Below, one piece after another: positions 49,710 through 58,218 of a DNA stretch of 64,000 nt; the first letter of the stretch is position 1; every line of letters starts with the position of its first letter. Made by a program: the position numbers and the translations under genes. Source of the DNA: Streptomyces sp. MP131-18. Its GTDB lineage: Bacteria; Actinomycetota; Actinomycetes; Streptomycetales; Streptomycetaceae. Under the pieces are notes generated by a model, which was not told the origin of the DNA, ran no database searches, and was given only the letters and a program-made list of their open reading frames with translations. The stretch spans positions 5,359,933 through 5,423,932 of the forward strand of contig NZ_LZNS01000001.1 in assembly GCF_001984575.1 (NCBI RefSeq), written 5' to 3'.

Positions 49710-50555
49710 TCAGGCGCGGGCGCGGACGATGTCGATGTTGCCGAACCGGGTGCGCGCGCGGATCTTGACGGTGTCCTCGGCGTTCTCCGGGGCCTCGGAC
49801 GCGGCGAGCGTGTTGCGCACCTGGCCTGAGGCGGAGCTGACGTCGAGCCAGGCGGGCGTGCCCTCGCGGACGCCGACCTCGATGGCGCCGTAGGAGTTCT
49901 CCAACTGGACCGTGCCGCGGGACACTTCGCCCACGCGCAGGGTGCCGTAGGCGGTGGTGGCGGCGGCCGAGGTCTCGGCGCGCGCAATGTCGATGTCACC
50001 GTAGGCGCCGCGCACCCGCAGCTCGCCGGTCGCGGCGCCGACGGTCGTGGAGCCGTGCGAGTTCTTCAGGACGGCGGGGCCGTCGACGGTGCCGACACGC
50101 AGGCTGCCGGAGCTGGTGGTGATCTCGGCCTTGCCCTGGACCCGGGCCACGGTGATCGAGCCGTGGGAGGCGGTCAGCCGCAGCGGGCCGGTGGTGTCGA
50201 GGCGGACGTCGCCGGAGGAGGTCTTCACCCGGACCTCGCCGAGCCGCCCCTCGCCGAGCACCTGGGCCCAGGCCCCGGTCACATCGACGCGTGAGTCCGT
50301 GGGCAGTTCGACCGTCACGTCGACGCTGCCGGTGCGGCCGAAAAGATAGCGCTGCTTGGGCGTCCTGACGGTCAGCGCGCCGCTCGCGTACGTGACCTCG
50401 GTCTGGTCGGCCGCGCGGACGTCCTGGTCCCGCTTCGGGTCGCGGGGCCGCACCTCGACGACGGTGTCGAGGCGGTCGCCCGCGGTGAACCGGATGGAAC
50501 CGGCCTCCAGGTGTGCCCTGGCCGAGATCGGTTCCGGAGTGTCGAAAGAAGGCAT
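49710..50555 (-). CDS. DUF4097 family beta-strand repeat protein
   Basis: A 281-aa soluble protein of repeated short beta strands (DVRLDTTGPLRLTASHGSITVARVQGKAEITTSSGSLRVG and similar), the DUF4097/adhesin-like right-handed beta-helix. No signal peptide, so probably cytoplasmic. Genes of this family often accompany ABC exporters and regulators; the molecular role is unknown. ATG at 50555. Confidence 0.88.
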   Translation of the reverse strand: MPSFDTPEPISARAHLEAGSIRFTAGDRLDTVVEVRPRDPKRDQDVRAADQTEVTYASGALTVRTPKQRYLFGRTGSVDVTVELPTDSRVDVTGAWAQVLGEGRLGEVRVKTSSGDVRLDTTGPLRLTASHGSITVARVQGKAEITTSSGSLRVGTVDGPAVLKNSHGSTTVGAATGELRVRGAYGDIDIARAETSAAATTAYGTLRVGEVSRGTVQLENSYGAIEVGVREGTPAWLDVSSASGQVRNTLAASEAPENAEDTVKIRARTRFGNIDIVRARA

Positions 50556-50636
50556 GGCTGTCCCGTCCTCTTGGGTCTTCGGGGCGTCCCCGCTGGTGGG
50601 ACGTGGTGTGGGTGGAGTGGTACGAGCGGGGCGCGG

Positions 50637-51158
50637 CTAGCGAACCCAGCCCGTGATGCTCTGTCCGATCGACTGGGTCTTCTCCGGCGTACGTGGCCGG
50701 GTGCCGCCGTCGACCGCGGCCGACACGGCCCGCACCAGCCACGCGTTGACCGACAGGCCCTCACGGCTCGCGGCCTCCTCGGCGCGGACCTTGAGGTGGG
50801 CCGGCAGCCGCAGGTTGACGCGGGCGGTGCCGCCCTCCTCGCCGTCGGCCGGGGCCGCGGCCCTGGACGGCTCGACGGGCGCGGCCGGCTCCGTGGGGGC
50901 GCCGCCGTCGACGGCGGGCGGCGGCGTCACCACGAAGTCGGGGTCAAGACCGCGCAGCCGTACGTCGACCGAGCCGGGGGCCAGCTCGCGGGTGATCTCG
51001 TCCATCGCGGCGGAGAGCACATTGAGCATGGTCAGCCGGGTCGCCGACTCCAGCGGAGCGGTGAGCCGCTCGGCCAGCTCGCGGGCATTTTCCCCGCCGG
51101 CTTCGGCGGCCACCGCTAGCTCGCGGCGGAGGGTGTCGACATACGGGGTGAGATCCAT
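50637..51158 (-). CDS. Ribbon-helix-helix (Arc/HicB-like) regulator
   Basis: A 173-aa protein. The C-terminal part has an Arc/CopG/HicB-type ribbon-helix-helix: ARVNLRLPAHLKVRAEEAASREGLSVNAWLVRAVSAAV. The N-terminal part (MDLTPYVDTLRRELAVAAEAGGENARELAERL) is a helical domain seen in Streptomyces homologues that lead this ABC operon. An inverted repeat, ATAGTGG-CA-CCACTAT, lies 6 bases upstream of the ATG, so the protein probably represses its own operon. Confidence 0.83.
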   Translation of the reverse strand: MDLTPYVDTLRRELAVAAEAGGENARELAERLTAPLESATRLTMLNVLSAAMDEITRELAPGSVDVRLRGLDPDFVVTPPPAVDGGAPTEPAAPVEPSRAAAPADGEEGGTARVNLRLPAHLKVRAEEAASREGLSVNAWLVRAVSAAVDGGTRPRTPEKTQSIGQSITGWVR

Positions 51159-51164
51159 GGCGCT

Positions 51165-51180
51165 ATAGTGGCACCACTAT
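51165..51180. promoter_or_regulatory. Operator for ribbon-helix-helix regulator
   Basis: ATAGTGG (51165-51171), CA, CCACTAT (51174-51180), next to the start of the regulator gene. Ribbon-helix-helix proteins typically bind such short inverted repeats. Related GGTGCCA/TGGCACC elements are repeated in the following 200 bases. Confidence 0.68.
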
Positions 51181-51591
51181 GGCGTCATGCGCAAGCCTGA
51201 ATGGTGCCGTGAGGTGGGCGAACGGCGGCATGGCGGCTCTGACCAGGGGAAATGGCGGAGAGGTTGACCTCGGTCGCGGTGGCGCCATGCGTACCCAGGT
51301 GCTTGTGGGGGCGCGGAGCGGTGCCATGTGGTGCCATGTGGCACCAGGTGGCGCCATGCGATGCCACCCCGCGTGGCGTGCGCGGGTGCTCACTGTGGGC
51401 TCTGGCCGTCAGGGTTCGTTTCACATCCGTCGGGCCGCTCGCCGGCGTCGGCGCCGCCTCGCCTCTTCCTCCCGGGCTTGTCGCCGCGTCGCCGTGACCC
51501 CCCACCGATCGCGGATCTGCCGCACGTGTCCTGCTCATCATCGTGCGAACGCTGACGTAGGGAGTACCAACTGTGTCGTGTCTGCTGAGCT
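51181..51591. other. Intergenic DNA with repeated GGTGCCAT/TGGCACCA elements
   Basis: No supported gene. At least five related elements occur: TGGTGCC near 51201, GGTGGCGCCATG near 51278, then clustered GGTGCCATG, TGGTGCCATG, TGGCACCAGGTGGCGCCATG at about 51320-51360. They resemble the half-site TGGCACCA of the operator at 51165 and may be extra binding sites. Frames across it on both strands lack start signals. Confidence 0.55.
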
Positions 51592-51816
51592 ATGAGGTCC
51601 ATCACGGTGGAGGTGCCCACCGGTGGCGGCGAGAACGACCTGACGGCTGACTTCCTGGCCATTACGCCAGAAATCAAGCAGGCAGACCCGATAAGCGACC
51701 TGGAAGTCCGGCACAATCTGCGCGTCTCCGGGAAGGCGGCGACCGAAGAACTGACGGTCAGCGGAATGCCAACGCACACTTGGCGGTCAGGCGTGACAGT
51801 GGCGAATGGGTGCTGA

Positions 51817-52112
51817 AAACCTATGACGACCGGGTGGGGGGCAACGCCGGAGAGTTCCACGTCATGGGCATGATGTCCTGCCGGTCAAGGGAGTGGGAAC
51901 AGCGCTGACAACGTGGCGGAGGCCCCTCCCCTTGCCGCGCCCACCGATGGCGGCGGGCACCGTGGCAAGGGGAGGGACGTCCGAAGCGGTGGCTGAACGG
52001 TGTCTGATCAAGCCCGAACGGACCGCCCGCCTGCTGGGCCGGCCGCGGCGATGAAGGTGCCGACCAGTGGGGCGAGCTCTTGTCCCATACGTGTCCCATG
52101 CGGTCACGGCAC
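51817..52112. other. Intergenic region with terminator hairpin
   Basis: A 296-base region in which no gene could be supported (a 75-codon frame just before it, 51592-51816, has no convincing RBS or family). It contains CCCTCCCCTTGCC (51924-51936) paired perfectly with GGCAAGGGGAGGG (51964-51976), probably the terminator of the sugar-transport operon that arrives from the right. Confidence 0.55.
51924..51976. terminator. Terminator at end of sugar-transport operon
   Basis: 13-bp perfect arms with a 27-base G/C-rich loop, 137 bases past the last gene of the operon on the minus strand. Confidence 0.55.
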
Positions 52113-53414
52113 TCAGTCGGCCAGGCGGGTGCCGCCATCGGTGAGACGGACAGGGGCGCCCGTTTCGGCCGACAGGTTCGCCGCGTTGCCGATCAGGACG
52201 CTCCGGATGCCGTCGCGGTAACCGGCGGGGCGCGCGAGCGGGTCGTCGGACGGGCCGCGGAAGATGTCGTCGAGCAGCAGCCGGTCCCCGCCGCCGTGTG
52301 CTCCCGTACCGCCCTCGATGGTGATGTCCTGCGCCTTCTCCCAGTGGCGGTGCAGGACAAGCCGCTCCCAAGTGCCCTCGGCGTTCTCCTTGGCCGCGGC
52401 GCCGGGGTCAATCGCGGCGTGCGGGGGCGTCCAGGCGCGTTCGCAGACATCCAGCTCGACGCGGCCCTCGGTCCCGTTGAAGACCACTCGATAACCCTCG
52501 TAGGGCGCATGGGCGTTGAGGGAATAGGTGAGCATCGCCCGGTTCGTATAGCGGACGAGGACCGCCATGTTGTCGTCAATGGTGATGCCGGGGCCGAAGA
52601 CATCCTGATCCCGGATGTAGCCGTCCTCATGCTCGGCTCGCAGATACAGCTCGGTGAGCCGGGAATCGGCGGAGACGTCCAGGATGAACGGGTCACTGCC
52701 GAGTCCCGGCGCCCCTTGCCCGCGCGCGGGACGACCGGTCAGGCCCCGCGCGGCCGCGTTCTCCTCGCCGTAGAAACGCAGGTCGGTCTGGGCGAACACC
52801 AGCTCGGCCGCCGCATCCAGCCACCAGTTGACGAGATCGAAGTGGTGGCTGGACTTGTGGACGAGCAGCCCTCCGGAAGAGTTCCGGTCGCGGTGCCAGC
52901 GGCGGAAGTAGTCGGCGCCGTGGATCGTGTCCAGCAGCCATTCGAAGTGCACGGAGGTGACGTGACCCACGGCGCCTTGGGAGATGAGCCTGCGAACGGC
53001 CGAATTACGCGGGGAATAGCGGTAGTTGAAGGTCACGATGAGATTGCCTTCGCTGCGTTCCGCAGCGTCGGCGATGGCGGCGCAGCCCGCCGCGTCCGTG
53101 GTCAGTGGCTTCTCGACCACGACGTTCCGGCCGGCGTCGAGTGCCGCGCACACATAAGTGGCGTGCAGCGCGTCCACGGTGGTGACCACGACGGTGTCGG
53201 CGCGCTCCAGCAGTTCGTCGAAGCGGTCGGGCGCGAAGCAGGGAACCTCGGACCGGCCCGATCGCGCGATGGCGCGGTTGTAGTAGTTCATACGCGTCTG
53301 GTTGACATCGCACAGGGCGCTGATCTCGCCGGTGTCGCTCCAGTCGCCCAGGAGGGCGTCCACATACATCCGGGCGCGATGGCCGAGACCGACGAAGGCG
53401 TATCGGGTACCCAC
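52113..53414 (-). CDS. Gfo/Idh/MocA family oxidoreductase (sugar dehydrogenase)
   Basis: A 433-aa NAD(P)-dependent enzyme: Rossmann start YAFVGLGHRARMYVDALLG, DVNQTRMNYYN, the family EKP motif (NVVVEKPLTTDAAG), and the C-terminal alpha/beta domain with HKSSHHFDLVNWWLDA, whose His-x-x-Asp/Asn pair is the usual active site. It oxidises a sugar, inositol or sugar acid. GTG at 53414. It is the last gene of the transport operon, after a stem-loop that follows the binding-protein gene. Confidence 0.9.
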   Translation of the reverse strand: MGTRYAFVGLGHRARMYVDALLGDWSDTGEISALCDVNQTRMNYYNRAIARSGRSEVPCFAPDRFDELLERADTVVVTTVDALHATYVCAALDAGRNVVVEKPLTTDAAGCAAIADAAERSEGNLIVTFNYRYSPRNSAVRRLISQGAVGHVTSVHFEWLLDTIHGADYFRRWHRDRNSSGGLLVHKSSHHFDLVNWWLDAAAELVFAQTDLRFYGEENAAARGLTGRPARGQGAPGLGSDPFILDVSADSRLTELYLRAEHEDGYIRDQDVFGPGITIDDNMAVLVRYTNRAMLTYSLNAHAPYEGYRVVFNGTEGRVELDVCERAWTPPHAAIDPGAAAKENAEGTWERLVLHRHWEKAQDITIEGGTGAHGGGDRLLLDDIFRGPSDDPLARPAGYRDGIRSVLIGNAANLSAETGAPVRLTDGGTRLAD

Positions 53415-53450
53415 AGCTTGCTCCTGGTTTCAGGCGTCGGGGCGTCGAGG

Positions 53451-53483
53451 CGGCCGGTGCCGTGCGGGGCACGGCACCGGCCG
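53451..53483 (-). terminator. Intercistronic stem-loop after solute-binding protein gene
   Basis: CGGCCGGTGCCGTGC (53451-53465) pairs perfectly with 53469-53483 across a 3-base loop. Such hairpins after a binding-protein gene often stabilise its mRNA or reduce downstream transcription. Confidence 0.68.
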
Positions 53484-53555
53484 CGGGGTCTTTCGCCGGC
53501 CCGCCCGGCCTCTCACGAGTGGCCGGGGTGGGCGGACCGGATGGTCGCGGCACTG

Positions 53556-54833
53556 TCAGCCCAGGGCGGAATCGGCTTCGGCGAGAAATGCGGAGGCCGC
53601 CTCTTGCGGGCTCTGATTGCCGAACAGGACCTCCTGGCCGTAGCGCTCCAGCATGTCGGGGATGTCGCCCGCTCCCAGGGGCGGCGCGGTGGGGGCCGCG
53701 CTCAGCTCGCTGGCGATCTCGTTGAAGAACTCCAGGGAAGCGACGTCCGCCTCCGGCAGATCGGCCTGGATGCTCTCCCGCACGGTGGAGTTGACGGGCA
53801 GCCCGCGGTCCGAGCCCAGGATGGCGCCCGCTTCGGGGTCGTTGAGGAGGAAGTCGATGAGCGTGGCCGCTTCCTCGGGGTGCTCGGACCCGGAGAAGGA
53901 GGACCAGAACATGCCCGGTTGCAGGAACATGCCGCTCGCCTCGGCGTCGGGGCTGGTCGGGAAGCGCAGCAGCTCGATGTCCTCGCCCGAGCCGATGCTG
54001 ATGGTGCTCAGCTGGTTGCTCCACCACATGCCGAACGCTCCGTCGTTCGTGGCGACCAGGGCGTTCTCGACCGAGCTGCCCAGCTCGGCGCTGAGCGCCG
54101 CGTCCGGCGCGGCGCCGGCGTCCTGGTGTTCCAGCTGCAGCTCGAACCACTCGACCAGCGTTTCCTCGGAGACACCTAGGCCGTCCTCGGTGTACATCTG
54201 TTCGCCCTGCTGCTCCGCGAAGATCCTCAGGAAGGCGTCGTTGAACGACGGTTGGGAGCCGTAGGTGCCATCCCCGGTGGCTTCGCTGATCTGCTGGCTG
54301 ATCTCCAGGTAGTCGTCCCAGGTCCAGGTGGTGTCGTCCGGGAGCTCGATCCCCGCCTCTTCGAATACGGCGGTGTTCGCCATGAGACTGAAGGTGTTGG
54401 CGCCGGTGGGTATGCCGACCTGCTGGTCGTTCACCACACCCGACGCCAGCACGTTCGGGTCCATGTCCGCCGTGTCCACGCGGTCCGTCAGGTCGGCGAG
54501 GATCTCGTTGTTGGCGAACTCGCCCAGTCGGCGGATCTCGATCGCGAAGACGTCCGGGGCCTCGCGGGATGCCACCTGCGTGGTGAGCCGGTCGTAGTAG
54601 GGGGTGAAGTCGGTGTATTCCGGCTCCACCTGGATGCCGGGATTCTTCTCCTCGAAGAGGGCGATCGCCTCTTCGGTGAGCTGGTGGCGGGAGTCGTTCC
54701 CCCACCAGGCCATCCGCAGTGTCACCGATCCGTCGTCCGAACCGCCGTCGTCGCCGCCGCACGCGGTGACGCTCGCCAGGAGCACCCCCACTGCGGAGAA
54801 CGCCGCGTACACGTTTCTTCTCCGATTTGACAT
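53556..54833 (-). CDS. Sugar ABC transporter substrate-binding lipoprotein
   Basis: A 425-aa extracellular solute-binding protein (family 1). The lipoprotein signal MSNRRRNVYAAFSAVGVLLA ends in the lipobox SVTAC followed by GGDDGG. The mature part has the sugar-binding layout: VTLRMAWWGNDSRHQLTEEAIALFEEKNPGIQVEPEYTDF, FGMWWSNQLSTI, FPTSPDAEASGMFLQPGMFW. It captures an oligosaccharide, plausibly pectin-derived in this context, and hands it to the two permeases encoded just upstream. ATG at 54833. No ATPase gene is present; a shared MsiK-type ATPase elsewhere is likely. Confidence 0.93.
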   Translation of the reverse strand: MSNRRRNVYAAFSAVGVLLASVTACGGDDGGSDDGSVTLRMAWWGNDSRHQLTEEAIALFEEKNPGIQVEPEYTDFTPYYDRLTTQVASREAPDVFAIEIRRLGEFANNEILADLTDRVDTADMDPNVLASGVVNDQQVGIPTGANTFSLMANTAVFEEAGIELPDDTTWTWDDYLEISQQISEATGDGTYGSQPSFNDAFLRIFAEQQGEQMYTEDGLGVSEETLVEWFELQLEHQDAGAAPDAALSAELGSSVENALVATNDGAFGMWWSNQLSTISIGSGEDIELLRFPTSPDAEASGMFLQPGMFWSSFSGSEHPEEAATLIDFLLNDPEAGAILGSDRGLPVNSTVRESIQADLPEADVASLEFFNEIASELSAAPTAPPLGAGDIPDMLERYGQEVLFGNQSPQEAASAFLAEADSALG

Positions 54834-54858
54834 GACATTCCCTTTCGTAGGCACCGGG

Positions 54859-55737
54859 CTATCGCAGCCCGGTGGTGGCGATGCCGCGGATCAGATACCT
54901 CTGGCCGGCGAGGAAGAAGCCGAAGATCGGGCCCAGGGACAGCAAGGACATGGCGAACATGGGGCCCCAGGACGAGTTGCCACTGGCATCCATGAAGGTG
55001 CGCAGTGCCACAGGAGCCGTGAACATGTCCGGGTTGGTGAGGAAGATCAGCTGGCTGAGGAAGTCGTTCCACGTCCAGATGAAGGTGAAGATCGCCGTGG
55101 TGGCCAGCGCCGGCATGGACAACGGGATGATGATGCGGCTGAAGATCCGCCAGTGCCCGGCCCCGTCGATCCTGGCCGCCTCGTCCAGGTCCTTCGGCAG
55201 TGTCCTGATGAACTGCACCATCAGGAAGATGAAGAACGCGTCCGTGGCCAGGAACTTCGGGATGATCAGCGGCCAGAAGGTGTTGATCCAGTCGAGTTCG
55301 GAGAACAGGACGTACTGCGGGACGAGTACGGCGTGCAGGGGCAGCATGATCGAGCCCAGCATCACCGCGAACCACAGGCGCTTGAGGGGGAACTCCAGCC
55401 TCGCGAAGGCATAGGCCGCGAGCGAACAGGCCATGAGGTTGCCGATCACGGCACCGATCGTGACGATGGCCGAGTTGATGAAGTAGTGACCGAAGGTATG
55501 GCTCAGTGCGTCCCAGCCCTCGGAGAAGTTGTCGAGGGTGACCTCCCCGGGGATCAGGCCGGTTTCCCGGAAGATGAGCTCCTCCGGTTTGAGCGCACTG
55601 GAAAGCATCCACAGCAGCGGGTAGAGCATGATGAAGCCGAACCCGATGAGCAGCAGATGAGTGATGATGCGGTGACGCTGCGCCGCGGCGAGCGTCCTGG
55701 CCAGCAGGGTGCCGTTGCGCTCAGTTTTATTTGTCAC
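54859..55737 (-). CDS. Sugar ABC transporter permease (MalG-like)
   Basis: A 292-aa inner-membrane permease with six TM segments; the first is HLLLIGFGFIMLYPLLWMLSSAL. The cytoplasmic EAA loop is DEAARIDGAGHWRIFSRIIIPLS, as expected for the CUT1 class. It forms a heterodimer with the permease encoded upstream; their genes overlap by 11 bases. Confidence 0.94.
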   Translation of the reverse strand: MTNKTERNGTLLARTLAAAQRHRIITHLLLIGFGFIMLYPLLWMLSSALKPEELIFRETGLIPGEVTLDNFSEGWDALSHTFGHYFINSAIVTIGAVIGNLMACSLAAYAFARLEFPLKRLWFAVMLGSIMLPLHAVLVPQYVLFSELDWINTFWPLIIPKFLATDAFFIFLMVQFIRTLPKDLDEAARIDGAGHWRIFSRIIIPLSMPALATTAIFTFIWTWNDFLSQLIFLTNPDMFTAPVALRTFMDASGNSSWGPMFAMSLLSLGPIFGFFLAGQRYLIRGIATTGLR

Positions 55738-56713
55738 TGTAGAACACCCAGTATTTCGACATGCCGAAATTGATGGCCGTGAAAGTGGCGATGATGAGAA
55801 CGAGCACCCAGGCCATCGCCGACGCGTATCCCATTTCCAGGGAAGGACCGAAACCCTTCAGGTAGATGTACATGGTGTAGAAGAGCGTGGAATCCGCAGG
55901 ACCGCCTTTGCCTCCGCTCACCACGAACGCCTGGGTGAAGGACTGGAAGGCGTTGATCAGCTGAAGCACCAGGTTGAAGAAGATGATCGGGGTGAGCAGC
56001 GGCAGCGTGATGGAGCGGAATTGCCGCAGCTTGTTGGCGCCGTCGATCCCCGCCGCCTCGTAGAGGCTGTGCGGGATCTGCCGCAATCCGGCCAGGAAGA
56101 TGACCATGGGTGCGCCGAACGTCCAGACGTTCAGGATGATCAGGGTTCCAAGTGCCGTGTCCGGATCGGCGATCCAGCTGGTGCCCTCGACCCCGAAAAT
56201 GCCGAGGAAGCCGTTCACGATCCCGTCGTCGCCGAAGATCTGCCGCCACAGGATCGCAATGGCGACACTCCCGCCGAGCAGCGAGGGCAGATAGTAGATC
56301 GACCGGTAGATGGGCAGTCCTGACACACCGCGGTCCAGGAGCAGGGCGAGCCCCAGAGCGAAGCCCAGCTGGAGCGGGACGGAGACGAAGACGTACACCG
56401 CCGTGTTCCGCAACGCCTTCATGTAGCGCGGGTCGTCGGTGAACATCCGCTCGTAGTTGTCAAGACCGACCCAGTTGGCGTCACCGATCAGGTTGTAGTC
56501 GGTGAAGGACAGGTAGAGCGAGGCCACCAGCGGTCCCGCGGTGATCGCGGCCAGACCGATGAACCAGGGCGCCAGGAACAGATAGCCCGTCAGCGCCTCG
56601 CGGCGGCGGCGGCTCTTCGCGGCCTTGGGCTCGGGCGGCCCTTTGCGCGGCCCTTTGCGCAGCGACAGCGAGCGTGCCCGGGTCGGTTCCGCGCGTATCT
56701 CGGTGCGAGTCAT
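55727..56713 (-). CDS. Sugar ABC transporter permease (MalF-like)
   Basis: A 328-aa CUT1 permease: ALTGYLFLAPWFIGLAAITAGPLVASLYLSF as first TM region, EAA loop YEAAGIDGANKLRQFRSITLPLL, and a periplasmic loop NWVGLDNYERMFTDDPRYMKAL. ATG at 56713 (MTRTEI) is chosen; it overlaps the stop of a 35-codon leader frame that has a better RBS. A TTG-initiated extension to 56851 is possible but its sequence is not conserved-like. Confidence 0.92.
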   Translation of the reverse strand: MTRTEIRAEPTRARSLSLRKGPRKGPPEPKAAKSRRRREALTGYLFLAPWFIGLAAITAGPLVASLYLSFTDYNLIGDANWVGLDNYERMFTDDPRYMKALRNTAVYVFVSVPLQLGFALGLALLLDRGVSGLPIYRSIYYLPSLLGGSVAIAILWRQIFGDDGIVNGFLGIFGVEGTSWIADPDTALGTLIILNVWTFGAPMVIFLAGLRQIPHSLYEAAGIDGANKLRQFRSITLPLLTPIIFFNLVLQLINAFQSFTQAFVVSGGKGGPADSTLFYTMYIYLKGFGPSLEMGYASAMAWVLVLIIATFTAINFGMSKYWVFYSDK

Positions 56714-56817
56714 GCCGGACCGCCCCGTCCCCTTGGCCAGGACTGACAACGGGCGTTCACCGTACGGTGGTGCTCGGGCCGGCCCGTCACGGACGGGACG
56801 GGAATATGCTTGATCAT
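56710..56817 (-). CDS. Possible 35-aa leader ORF coupled to permease gene
   Basis: ATG 56817, preceded by AGGGAGAG at 6-7 bases, to TGA 56710-56712, which overlaps the permease ATG (ATGA). It encodes MIKHIPVPSVTGRPEHHRT and 16 more residues. The permease start has no good RBS of its own, so this frame may serve for translational coupling. No family similarity; may be fortuitous. Confidence 0.3.
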   Translation of the reverse strand: MIKHIPVPSVTGRPEHHRTVNARCQSWPRGRGGPA

Positions 56818-56897
56818 CTGCACTCTCCCTGCGAGCGCTGGAATCGGACAACGGACGAACAGCTCATGGATGAGACCTGCCACCTCCCGCCCCCTGC

Positions 56898-58106
56898 TCA
56901 GGCAGGACCGGGGTCGGCACCTCGAAGGCGCCCCCGCGGGTAGCGCGCCCAGTCCACGGCCAGTTCGGAGTACAGGGCCAGTTCCGCCGCCCCTCGCGCG
57001 GTCAGTCCGTCGATGCCGGGGATGACCCGGCGCGGCCCGCTGTCACCCGGCTCACTGCGCCAGACGTCCGGTGGCAGGGCCAGCGGATCGGGAGCGGTAC
57101 GCACCGCCTCGACGACCCGCGTGAACGCCCCGGTGCGCGCCAGCGGGACCAGCAGCGGCGCACCTTCGCGCAGGTGTGCCACAAGATTGGCCAGCAGGTC
57201 GGTGCGGCCGTGCTCGGAAACCTGCGGCTGCTCTCCTGCCCGTTCGAGCAGCAGCCGGTCCGCCTTGTACCAGAAGGTGATCCGGCCGGCGTCGCCGTGC
57301 ACCACCACGTAGGGCTCACCCGGCCGCTCGGCGCACAACGTCACGGCGGCCACCACCTGTCCACCCGCCGTGGTGGTGATTCTCACGCAGGAGGTGTCGT
57401 CGGCGGCGATGTCATTGGCCCGGTACAGCTCCAGGTCAACGGCCGCGATGTCCTCCGCCCGTTCGGCACCCTCGATGCGCAGCGAGGTGGCGACCGCGTG
57501 GGCGAGCGGATTGGTGAGCACGCCGTCCACCACGTCGCGGCCGTCCAGGCGACGGTTTCCGCCCCAGGCGGCGCGGCGCCAGTAGGACTCGTCGCGCACC
57601 CAGGCGCCGGCCGCGCCGATGCCCGACACGGTGCCGATCGCACCGGCACCGATCAGCTCGGCAATCCGGCCCAGGGCATGCGAACCCAGGGACTGGAAGC
57701 CGACCTGGCACACCGTCCCGGCTGCCGCGAGTCCGCCGGCGAGCTGCTCGAACGCGGCGCTGGAGGGGGTCGGCGGCTTCTCCAGCAGCAGATGCGCGCC
57801 CGTGCGGGCCGCGATCAAGCCGAGTTCGGCGTGGGTGTGGATGGGAGTGCAGATCACGACCACCTCTGCCGCGGTGTGCTCCACGAGGCGGGCCAGGTCG
57901 TCCGACTGCGCCACACCGCTGTGACCGGCCAGCTCCGCCTCGTCCAGCGGGCTGACATCGCAGACCCCGGCCAGAGTGACCAGGCCCTGCTCACCGAGGC
58001 GGCGGATATTGCGCAGGTGCCAGCGGCCGTGCCCGCGGGCACCCGCGAGGACGACCGGTACCGGGCGGCTCGCCCCGGCACCGTCTTCCTTGACGGCGTC
58101 GGCCAT
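56898..58106 (-). CDS. Gfo/Idh/MocA family oxidoreductase
   Basis: A 402-aa NAD(P)-dependent dehydrogenase: VVLAGARGHGRWHLRNIRRLG, EVVVICTPIHTHAELGLIAARTG, HLLLEKPPTPSSAA (EKP motif) and a C-terminal substrate domain with NPLAHAVATSLRI. It is the first gene of the sugar-transport operon, 80 bases before the leader frame and permease. A LacI-type palindrome lies 34 bases upstream. Substrate probably a sugar from the imported oligosaccharide. Confidence 0.9.
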   Translation of the reverse strand: MADAVKEDGAGASRPVPVVLAGARGHGRWHLRNIRRLGEQGLVTLAGVCDVSPLDEAELAGHSGVAQSDDLARLVEHTAAEVVVICTPIHTHAELGLIAARTGAHLLLEKPPTPSSAAFEQLAGGLAAAGTVCQVGFQSLGSHALGRIAELIGAGAIGTVSGIGAAGAWVRDESYWRRAAWGGNRRLDGRDVVDGVLTNPLAHAVATSLRIEGAERAEDIAAVDLELYRANDIAADDTSCVRITTTAGGQVVAAVTLCAERPGEPYVVVHGDAGRITFWYKADRLLLERAGEQPQVSEHGRTDLLANLVAHLREGAPLLVPLARTGAFTRVVEAVRTAPDPLALPPDVWRSEPGDSGPRRVIPGIDGLTARGAAELALYSELAVDWARYPRGRLRGADPGPA

Positions 58107-58139
58107 CTCCGCTCTCCAAACTCTCAGCGGGCGGTCGCG

Positions 58140-58153
58140 GGTAACCGCTTACC
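58140..58153. promoter_or_regulatory. LacI-type operator before sugar-transport operon
   Basis: GGTAACCGCTTACC with arms GGTAA/TTACC, 34 bases upstream of the Gfo/Idh start. It shares GTAACCGCTT with the site beside the LacI gene at 41818, suggesting common regulation of lyase and transporter. Confidence 0.6.
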
Positions 58154-58218
58154 GCACGGGCGTGGGTGGATGAGGTCGGGTGAGGAAACGAAGGCCGGAG
58201 CGGCGTTGGTGCTGACGC

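Noticed and set aside
51592..51816. 74-aa plus-strand frame (MRSITVEVPTGGGEND...)
   Set aside because: No convincing RBS and no recognised family; minus-strand frame over the same bases is equally unconvincing. Could be a remnant.
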